Of a stretch of DNA of 23,829 bases, positions 6,547 to 13,530 are shown in pieces. This DNA comes from an uncultured Clostridia bacterium (GTDB lineage: Bacteria; Bacillota; Clostridia; Christensenellales; Aristaeellaceae): contig CALGBY010000102.1 in assembly GCA_937886445.1 (NCBI GenBank), positions 1-23,829 of the forward strand, written 5' to 3'. Each line of letters begins with the position of its first letter. The stretch's first letter is position 1. The translations under genes were made by a program, and so were the position numbers. The notes beneath the pieces were generated by a model. That model searched no databases. It was not told the origin of the DNA and saw only the letters and a list, made by a program, of their open reading frames with translations.

Positions 6547-9531
6547 ATGATAAGACGGATGAGTGTCCTGCTCGCTGTTGTGATCCTTCTGACATCGGCG
6601 TCCGCGCTGGCTGTCACGGACAAGTCCATCGGGCAGTACGAGGATCTGGTGAGCACCTATTCCATCGATGCGTCGATTCCCTCCTATGACGAATACCTGA
6701 GCGCCCGCGGTGAAAACCGCCCGGAAAAGGTCATCGTGCTCGAGGGCGCGTCCTGCGCACGCTATGAGGAAGAGGGCGTGACCTCGCCCGTTATCCTGAG
6801 TAATTACGAGGGCATGGCGGGAGACGCGCTCCTCACCGGCGAGGAAGCGCTGGCGGAGTGGGAGTTCACCGTGGAGGAAGCGGGCTTATACGGCATTTCG
6901 CTTCTGTACTATCCCTACGAAGGCAAGAACTCGGAGATCCAGCGCGCCTTCTTTATCGACGGATGTCTTCCTTACGACGAGCTTTCCGTGGTGTCGTTTA
7001 CCCGTGTGTGGAGAAACGACCTCGCGAAGGGACTGTCCCGCGTGACGGATGAAAACGGCGTGGAGACCGTTCTGTGGCGCAGGGACAATCAGGGCAATGA
7101 CCTCAAGCCCTCGCCCGCCGAAGCACCCGAATGGGTAGAGGTACCGCTTTATGACAGCAACGGCTATGTCACGGACGAGCTGGGGGTCTATCTTGAGGAG
7201 GGTACCCATACCCTTACGATGCTCTCCCTGCGCGAACCCATGCTGGTGCGCTCCATCACCCTCAAAAATACGGACAGGCCCCTGCCTTACGCGCAGGTGA
7301 AACCGGAGAACACTTCCTCCGCGAAGGGCATCTGCGTGCGCATTGAGGCCGAAGCCGCGCAGAAGACCTCCTCCCAGATGCTCTATCCCGTGCAGGAGCA
7401 GGGCTCGGCGCGGGTGTATCCCTCGTCCGCGCGGTACCTGCTCAACAACACCATCGGCGGAAACGCGTGGAAAAACGCGGGTCAGTGGATCGAGTGGGAG
7501 TTTTCCGTGCCCGAGGAGGGCGACTACTGCCTGAGCTTCTACGACAAGCAGAATTTCGTGCGCGGCATCGACGTGTACCGCAAGATCTATGTGGACGGAA
7601 AGGTACCCTTTACCGAGTATAGCGCCCTGCCCTTCGGCTACGGCGCCAGCTGGCGCATGGAGACCGCCGCGGACGAAAACGGCGAGCCCTACCGCGTACA
7701 CCTTGCCTCAGGGGAGCACACCCTGCGCATGGAGGTCGTGCTGGGCGACATGGCGGACATCATCAGCCGCGTGCAGCAGTGCGTGCTGCAATTAAACGCC
7801 ATCTACCGTCAGGTGCTCTACATCACCGGCGTGTCCCCGGACGAAAACCGCGACTATCAGATCGAGCGCTACCTGCCGGCACTGGAGCAGGAGCTCATCG
7901 ATGTGCAGAACGACCTGCGCGCCGCCATCGCCATACTGGAGAAAACGGCGGGTCACAAGAGCGACAAGCTCACCGTCCTCAAGACCATGGACGACCAGCT
8001 GAGCGAGCTCATCGAGGACCGCGAGCGCTTTACCGAGGTGCTTTCTTCCTATAAAACAAATGTGCGCGCCTGCGGCAACTGGATCACGCAGGTGCTGCCC
8101 CAGCCCCTGCAGATTGACCGCATCTATGTGCACACGCCCGATGTGAAGCCGGAAAAGGACGGCTCCTTCGGAAGCGGTCTTCTGCACGAGGCGGAGCGCT
8201 TGTATAACTCCTTTGTCATCGATTACAACCGTGTCGGCAACATCGCCGAGACGGACGGGGACGGTACGGTCATCACCCTGTGGATCGGCACCGGCCGCGA
8301 TCAGGCAAATGTGATCAAGTCCCTGATCGATGAGCACTTTACGCCCGAAACCGGCATCAATGTGAATGTGCAGCTGGTGGACATGAGCACGCTTCTGCGC
8401 GCCACCCTGTCCGGAGAAGGCCCCGATGTGGCCATTCAGGTATCCGCCACCGGCGGCATCGCGGGCTCGGTCATGAACACCGGCAACGATACGCCCGTCA
8501 ACTACGGCCTGCGCCACGCGGTCATGGATCTCACCGTCTTCCCGGATTTTGACGAGGTCGCCGCGCGTTTTGCGCCCAGCGCTCTCGTGCCCTTCTCCTT
8601 TAACGGCGCCTCCTACGCGCTGCCCGACACACAGACCTTCCCGATGATGTTCTACCGGAAGGACATCCTCGCGGAAATCGGTCTTGCCGTGCCCGAAACC
8701 TGGGACGATGTGAAGGTCGCCATGAGCGTGCTCAACAAAAATCAAATGGAGTTCGGCATGCTCCCGGGCGAGCAGACCTTCGCGATGCTGCTGTTCCAGG
8801 CGGGTGGCGCGTATTACAGCGAAAACGGAGACCGCTCGGCACTGGATTCCGACATCGCGGTCAATGTGTTCTGCCGCTACTGCGAATTCTATACCGATTA
8901 CAAACTGGACGCGGCTACCTCCGTGGAGGAGCGCTTCCGCACGGGCGAGTGCCCGCTCATCATCGCGGACTACACCACCTACAATAACCTGCAGGTATCT
9001 GCCCCCGATATCAAGGGTCTGTGGGACTTCACCCATGTGCCCGGCACCGTGCGCGAGGACGGCAGCGTGAATACCGCCACCGGCTGCTCGGGCCTTGCCG
9101 ACATCATCATGAGCGCCACGGAGGAACCGGAGGCCTGCTGGGAATTCCTCAAATGGTGGACGGATGCAGAGACTCAGACGCTCTACGGTCGCGAGATGGA
9201 ATCCCTGATGGGCTCCTCCGCCCGCGTCGCCACCGCCAACATGGAAGCGCTTTCCAAGCTGTCCTGGCCTATCAAGGACTATAAGGAACTGTCCGCCCGC
9301 TTCGACAGCATCGTGGGCATCCCTCAGGTGCCCGGCGGCTACTACAGCTGGCGCAACGTGAACAACGCGTTCTACGCCGTCACCACGGACAACTCCAGCA
9401 AGGTAAGAAGTGAATCTGGCAACACGCCCCGCGAGGAGCTGATGGACAAGATCTATTACATCAACGCCGAAATCGACTACAAGCGCGCCGAATTCGGCCT
9501 GCTGCTCTACTCGGAAGGAGAGGAGGAATAA
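6547..9531 (+). CDS. Solute-binding protein fused to carbohydrate-binding-like domains
   Basis: This large exported protein (994 aa) has a signal peptide (residues 1 to ~22, ending SALA). Two CBM-like beta-sandwich regions follow, at about 60-250 (starts KVIVLEGASC; later GTHTLTML) and 263-415 (VRIEAEAAQ; later GEHTLRMEV). A charged helical, probably coiled-coil section lies at about 435-505 (EQELIDVQNDLRAAIAILEK). A family 1 sugar-binding protein domain runs from ~570 to the end (TVITLWIGTG, GEGPDVAIQV, FPMMFYRKDIL, VPETWDDV). Usual binding proteins have only the last part. It sits one base before two permeases, so it is probably the receptor of that importer, with the extra domains holding polymer. 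No lipobox or membrane anchor is seen. I chose ATG 6547 because AAGGAGTGA precedes it and a signal peptide follows; the in-frame upstream ATG 6427 lies inside the GH26 gene. Confidence 0.85.
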   Translation: MIRRMSVLLAVVILLTSASALAVTDKSIGQYEDLVSTYSIDASIPSYDEYLSARGENRPEKVIVLEGASCARYEEEGVTSPVILSNYEGMAGDALLTGEEALAEWEFTVEEAGLYGISLLYYPYEGKNSEIQRAFFIDGCLPYDELSVVSFTRVWRNDLAKGLSRVTDENGVETVLWRRDNQGNDLKPSPAEAPEWVEVPLYDSNGYVTDELGVYLEEGTHTLTMLSLREPMLVRSITLKNTDRPLPYAQVKPENTSSAKGICVRIEAEAAQKTSSQMLYPVQEQGSARVYPSSARYLLNNTIGGNAWKNAGQWIEWEFSVPEEGDYCLSFYDKQNFVRGIDVYRKIYVDGKVPFTEYSALPFGYGASWRMETAADENGEPYRVHLASGEHTLRMEVVLGDMADIISRVQQCVLQLNAIYRQVLYITGVSPDENRDYQIERYLPALEQELIDVQNDLRAAIAILEKTAGHKSDKLTVLKTMDDQLSELIEDRERFTEVLSSYKTNVRACGNWITQVLPQPLQIDRIYVHTPDVKPEKDGSFGSGLLHEAERLYNSFVIDYNRVGNIAETDGDGTVITLWIGTGRDQANVIKSLIDEHFTPETGINVNVQLVDMSTLLRATLSGEGPDVAIQVSATGGIAGSVMNTGNDTPVNYGLRHAVMDLTVFPDFDEVAARFAPSALVPFSFNGASYALPDTQTFPMMFYRKDILAEIGLAVPETWDDVKVAMSVLNKNQMEFGMLPGEQTFAMLLFQAGGAYYSENGDRSALDSDIAVNVFCRYCEFYTDYKLDAATSVEERFRTGECPLIIADYTTYNNLQVSAPDIKGLWDFTHVPGTVREDGSVNTATGCSGLADIIMSATEEPEACWEFLKWWTDAETQTLYGREMESLMGSSARVATANMEALSKLSWPIKDYKELSARFDSIVGIPQVPGGYYSWRNVNNAFYAVTTDNSSKVRSESGNTPREELMDKIYYINAEIDYKRAEFGLLLYSEGEEE

Positions 9532-9532
9532 G

Positions 9533-10465
9533 ATGAACCGGACGGAAGCATGCCGCGCGCCCAAGCCACGCGAACTGACCCTGCGGCACGTCATCTGGAA
9601 AAACAGGGCGTCCTATCTGCTGATGGCTCCCTACTTCATTCTGTTTTTCCTGTTTACGGTCGTGCCGGTCATCATGTCCGTATACCTGTCCTTCACCTAT
9701 TTCAACATGCTGGAGCCGCCCTCCTTCGTGGGGTGGAGCAACTACATCAAGCTCCTTCTGGAGGACGATATCTTCATCATTTCACTACGCAACACGCTGA
9801 TCTTTGCCGTTGTGACGGGTCCGATCAGCTATCTGTTGTGCTTGCTGTTTGCGTGGATCATCAATGAGTTCAAGCCCCGCCTGCGCGCCGTGCTGACGCT
9901 GATCTTCTATGCGCCCTCCATCTGCGGCAACGCCTACATGATCTGGAACCTCATCCTGACCGGCGACCGCTACGGCTTTTTGAACGGCCTATTGCTGAAG
10001 CTGGACTTCATCAACGAGCCCATCCTCTGGATGCAGACGGAAAAATATGTGCTGCCCGTGCTGATCGTGGTGCAGCTGTGGCTGTCCCTCGGCACCGGCT
10101 TCCTCTCCTTTATCGCGGGTCTTCAGACCGTGGACAAGGGCATGTATGAAGCGGCGGCCATCGACGGCGTCAAAAACCGCTGGCAGGAGCTGTGGTATGT
10201 GACCCTGCCCGCCATGAAGCCGCAGCTGCTCTTCGGCGCGGTCATGCAGATCACGCAGTCCTTTGCCGTTGCCGATATCTCCATCAACCTCGCCGGAAAC
10301 CCCTCGGTCAACTACGCTGGCGCGACCATCGTGACGCACCTGTTGGACTACGGCTCCACACGCCTCGACCTCGGCTACGCGTCGGCCATCGCCACCATCC
10401 TGTTCCTGCTGATGGTCGGCACCAACAAGCTTGTTCAGAAGCTGCTGGGAAGGGTGGGTGAATAG
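9533..10465 (+). CDS. CUT1-type sugar ABC permease (LplB/UgpA-like)
   Basis: This inner-membrane permease subunit (310 aa) of a carbohydrate importer has about six predicted membrane segments, the first near residues 24-46 (YLLMAPYFILFFLFTVVPV). The EAA loop that docks the ATPase is MYEAAAIDGVKNRWQELW followed by VTLPAMKP. It starts two bases after the stop of the binding-protein fusion, with AGGAGG inside that gene's end, so the two are translationally linked. The next permease starts two bases after its stop, giving a normal heterodimeric pair. The substrate is inferred from context to be mannooligosaccharides. No ATPase gene is present; in clostridia a shared MsmK/UgpC-type ATPase encoded elsewhere usually serves such importers. 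Confidence 0.93.
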   Translation: MNRTEACRAPKPRELTLRHVIWKNRASYLLMAPYFILFFLFTVVPVIMSVYLSFTYFNMLEPPSFVGWSNYIKLLLEDDIFIISLRNTLIFAVVTGPISYLLCLLFAWIINEFKPRLRAVLTLIFYAPSICGNAYMIWNLILTGDRYGFLNGLLLKLDFINEPILWMQTEKYVLPVLIVVQLWLSLGTGFLSFIAGLQTVDKGMYEAAAIDGVKNRWQELWYVTLPAMKPQLLFGAVMQITQSFAVADISINLAGNPSVNYAGATIVTHLLDYGSTRLDLGYASAIATILFLLMVGTNKLVQKLLGRVGE

Positions 10466-10466
10466 T

Positions 10467-11396
10467 ATGAATACCACCGTAAAAAACAAGCCGGTCGACA
10501 ACCGTCCCGCAAAAATCATCAAACTTGAAAAGAAACTGAAGCATAAGGAAGGCGGCAAAAAGCTGAACCGCTCCGTCGCCGGAAACACCCTGCTGTTCGT
10601 CCTCATGGGCATCTGCGGCGTGTTCATGGTGCTGCCTCTGGTGATGATCGTCAATAACGCATTGAAGCCCCTTGACGAAATCTACCAGTTCCCGCCCCGC
10701 ATCTTCGTGCGCAACCCCACGCTTTCAAACTTCACCGACCTCTTCGTGCTGCTCAACGAAAGCTGGGTGCCTTTCTCCCGCTACATCTTCAACACCATCA
10801 TCATCACCGTGGGCGGCATGGTGGGTCATGTGGTCGTGGCGTCCATGGCGGCTTACCCCCTTGCCAAGCACAAGTTCCCCGGCAAGGCGCTGCTGTTCTC
10901 CATGGTGGTGCTGTCCATGATGTTCTCCTGGACGGTCACGCAGATCCCCCAGTATCTCATCATTTCGTGGCTGGGCATCAACAATACCTACGCCGCCCTC
11001 ATCCTGCCCGCATGGGCGTCCGGAATGGGTCTGTACCTCATGAAGCAGTTCATGGAGCAGCTGCCCGACTCCCTCATGGAGAGCGCGCGCCTGCAGGGCG
11101 CGAACGAGTGGCAGATCTTCTGGCAGATCGTGATGCCCAATGTGCGTCCCGCGTGGCTCACGCTGGCCATCTTCCAGTTCCAGTCCATGTGGGGCAACAC
11201 CGGCGGCATGTTCCTGCGCAATGAGGAACTCAAGCCCCTGCAGTACGCCCTGTACCAGATCACCTCGGGCGGCGTTGCCCGCGCGGGCGCGGGCGCGGCG
11301 GTCAGCTTCATCATCGCCGCCATCCCGATTACATTCTTCCTCATCTGCCAGAGCTCCATTCTGGAAACCATGACCACCTCGGGCATGAAGGATTAA
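10467..11396 (+). CDS. CUT1-type sugar ABC permease (LplC/UgpE-like)
   Basis: This second permease subunit (309 aa) is the partner of the one directly upstream. A basic, lysine-rich N-terminus (~35 residues) precedes the first membrane segment (TLLFVLMGICGVFMVLPLV). The FPPRIFVRNPTLSNF block is typical of LplC/YtcP-type proteins, and the EAA loop reads MESARLQGANEWQIFWQ followed by VMPNVRPAW. I chose ATG 10467 because the in-frame ATG at 10431 lies inside the previous gene and adds residues without family character. It is followed after 12 bases by the NHL-repeat gene, so the cassette of membrane proteins is probably cotranscribed with this importer. Confidence 0.93.
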   Translation: MNTTVKNKPVDNRPAKIIKLEKKLKHKEGGKKLNRSVAGNTLLFVLMGICGVFMVLPLVMIVNNALKPLDEIYQFPPRIFVRNPTLSNFTDLFVLLNESWVPFSRYIFNTIIITVGGMVGHVVVASMAAYPLAKHKFPGKALLFSMVVLSMMFSWTVTQIPQYLIISWLGINNTYAALILPAWASGMGLYLMKQFMEQLPDSLMESARLQGANEWQIFWQIVMPNVRPAWLTLAIFQFQSMWGNTGGMFLRNEELKPLQYALYQITSGGVARAGAGAAVSFIIAAIPITFFLICQSSILETMTTSGMKD

Positions 11397-11408
11397 GGGG
11401 GGAAGCGT

Positions 11409-12887
11409 ATGAAGTGTAAGAAACTGCTCTGCCTGCTGCTCCTTGTGTGCCTGCTGCCTTCCTGCGCGCTGGCAAACGACACGCTGCCCTACGACTGCTA
11501 TAACTACGATTACTGGAACAATATCCTCTATACTCCGGCTCCCTATGTGCCGGACGGCAGCATTTCCGGCGATACACTCCTGTGGAACGAAAGTCCTTTG
11601 GGCGCGTTCCGCTCCCCGCAGGATCTGTGCGTATCCCCGGATGGGTCGGTCTACATCGCCGATACGGGCAACAACCGCGTGGTCGTCGTGGACAGCGACC
11701 TCAAAACCGTGCTGCGCGTCATCGACGGCTTTATGGCGGACGGCAATCGGGAGACCTTCTCCTCGCCCACGGGCGTGGCGGTCTCCCGCAAAGGTCAGCT
11801 GTATGTGGCCGACACCCAGAACCACCGCATCGTGGTGCTGGAACAAGACGGCTCCTTCGTGAAATATGTGGATAACCCCGTGAGCGAGGTGCTGGAGGAG
11901 GGCTATGTGTTCACGCCCCTCAAGGTGTCTGTCGACTACGCGGACCGCGTCTACTGCATCGCCCGCAACATGTTTCAGGGCATCATGGTGTTCACCGCGG
12001 AGGGCGACTTCACGGGCTTTTTCGGAACCATCGAGGTAAAGATCACCCTGTGGGAAAAGTTCTGGCGGAAAATATCCACCAAGAAGGAACGCTCCAAGCA
12101 GCTGCTGTTCATTCCCACCGAGTTTACCGGCATCGATGTGGACGAGGAGGGCTTCGTCTACGCATCCAACAAGGACACCGAGGGCGTGCAGGCCGTGCGC
12201 CGCCTGAACCCCAAGGGACAGGATGTCATCCGCAAGGGCATCAAGGAAAATCTTGGCGGAGACCTCGTATTCGGTACGCTGGGCACCTACGCGGGTCCCA
12301 GTCAGATCGTGGACGTGGTGTACCGCGACCACGGCATCTATTCGCTGCTGGACGCGCGCCGCGGCAGGATATTCACCTACGACCACGAGGGGAATTTTTT
12401 GTATATCTTCGGCGGCATCGGAACCCAGGAAGGCACCTTCCACACGCCCGCCGCCATCGAGCAACTGGGAAACCGTCTGCTGGTGCTGGATTCCCGTCAG
12501 GCGAACATCAGCATTTTCACAGAGACGGAGTACGGTTCCCTCATCAACCGCGCCGTGGCTCTGCGACACAGCGGCGATGAGACGCTGGCTGTGCCGCTGT
12601 GGAACGAGGTGCTCCGGCTGGATGAAAACAACGAGTTGGCCAACTCCGGCATCGGCAAAGCGTATCTTTCCGCGGGCGATAACGAAAAGGCCATGACTTA
12701 CCTGCGCCGCGGCATGAACCGTGCCTACTATTCAGTGGCGTTCAAGAGATGGCGCAATGAGGCGCTGCGCGACAACATCAGCTGGGTGCTGACCGGGCTC
12801 ATTGTCGTCATTGCGGTAGTCATCATAGTGAAAAAGATCGTTTTGCCCAAAATCGGAAAAAAGAGAAAAAGGGGGGAAGAGTCGTGA
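11409..12887 (+). CDS. NHL-repeat protein with TPR-like region and C-terminal membrane anchor
   Basis: This 492-aa exported protein has a signal peptide ending near residue 22 (PSCALA). NHL beta-propeller repeats follow, two of them clear: SPQDLCVSPDGSVYIADTGN (about 69-88) and SPTGVAVSRKGQLYVADTQN (about 119-138). More divergent blades are likely up to about 370. Residues ~388-450 look like a helical tetratricopeptide pair (AVPLWNEVLRLDENNELANS, then GKAYLSAGDNEKAMTYLRRG). One membrane helix at ~455-473 and a short basic cytoplasmic tail (GKKRKRGEES) end the protein, so the propeller faces outward. NHL propellers often bind proteins or ligands; no enzyme activity can be claimed. The gene overlaps the Yip1-like gene by 4 bases. 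LPSC near residue 18 is a poor lipobox because of the proline. Confidence 0.85.
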   Translation: MKCKKLLCLLLLVCLLPSCALANDTLPYDCYNYDYWNNILYTPAPYVPDGSISGDTLLWNESPLGAFRSPQDLCVSPDGSVYIADTGNNRVVVVDSDLKTVLRVIDGFMADGNRETFSSPTGVAVSRKGQLYVADTQNHRIVVLEQDGSFVKYVDNPVSEVLEEGYVFTPLKVSVDYADRVYCIARNMFQGIMVFTAEGDFTGFFGTIEVKITLWEKFWRKISTKKERSKQLLFIPTEFTGIDVDEEGFVYASNKDTEGVQAVRRLNPKGQDVIRKGIKENLGGDLVFGTLGTYAGPSQIVDVVYRDHGIYSLLDARRGRIFTYDHEGNFLYIFGGIGTQEGTFHTPAAIEQLGNRLLVLDSRQANISIFTETEYGSLINRAVALRHSGDETLAVPLWNEVLRLDENNELANSGIGKAYLSAGDNEKAMTYLRRGMNRAYYSVAFKRWRNEALRDNISWVLTGLIVVIAVVIIVKKIVLPKIGKKRKRGEES

Positions 12888-13516
12888 GCAAGGCATTCAG
12901 CAAGGAAAAATGGAAGTACCTGCTTTATACGGCAGGGCACCCCAATGACGGCTTTTACTGGATCCGTCATCAGGATCGAGGCAGCGTGCCCATCGCCGTG
13001 CTGCTGGTGATCCTCTACTCCGTGTGCTTCTCCATGAACCGCATTTACGCGGGCTTCGTGGTAAACGACATCAATCCCCGCTCGGTCAACTCCATCGCAG
13101 AGTTGGGAGGCGTGGCGATTTTGTTCATGGTGCTATGCGCCGGCAACTGGTCGGTCACCTGCCTCATGGAAGGCGAGGGACGCTTCAAGGATATCGTCAT
13201 CGCCATCGGTTATTCTCTTCTGCCAATGATCATCGGCACGGTGTTGGCAACCTTCATTTCGCAGCTCGTTGCCGAAAACGAGGAAGCATTTTACTCCATC
13301 GTCATGGGCATCGGCACGGCGTATACGGTCATCATGATGCTCACAGGAATCATGCAGATACACAATTATACTCTGGGAAAGACGCTTGTAACGCTCCTGC
13401 TCACGGTGATCGCCGTGTTCATTATCATATTCCTTGCGCTGCTCATCGTGAACTTTTTGACTCAGGTCTACAGCTTCCTGAGAAACATCTACATCGAGCT
13501 TGTATTCCGCTTTTAA
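12884..13516 (+). CDS. Yip1-family integral membrane protein
   Basis: This 210-aa protein consists mostly of membrane helices, at about residues 34-56, 72-95, 103-128, 138-158 and 167-192. The pattern fits the bacterial Yip1 domain family: a short cytoplasmic N-terminus with FYWIRHQDRGS before the first helix, and a polar link (LMEGEGRFKD) between the second and third. Function in bacteria is unknown. It starts at GTG 12884, overlapping the stop of the NHL gene by 4 bases, with GGGGGGAAG upstream, and the DUF5696-like gene starts 14 bases after it. The tight coupling suggests that the three products act together in the membrane. The assignment rests on topology and context more than on a decisive motif. 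Confidence 0.72.
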   Translation: MSKAFSKEKWKYLLYTAGHPNDGFYWIRHQDRGSVPIAVLLVILYSVCFSMNRIYAGFVVNDINPRSVNSIAELGGVAILFMVLCAGNWSVTCLMEGEGRFKDIVIAIGYSLLPMIIGTVLATFISQLVAENEEAFYSIVMGIGTAYTVIMMLTGIMQIHNYTLGKTLVTLLLTVIAVFIIIFLALLIVNFLTQVYSFLRNIYIELVFRF

Positions 13517-13530
13517 GGAGGGACGGAAAT

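Noticed and set aside
7792..9594. Long minus-strand open frame (about 600 codons) opposite the binding-protein fusion
   Set aside because: It is an antisense shadow of GC-rich coding DNA: His/Gly/Val-rich with no domain pattern or ribosome site, while the plus strand encodes a clear family.
10725..12569. Minus-strand open frame of about 614 codons across the permease and NHL genes
   Set aside because: Same shadow effect. It spans two real plus-strand genes and their junction, and has no recognisable motif.
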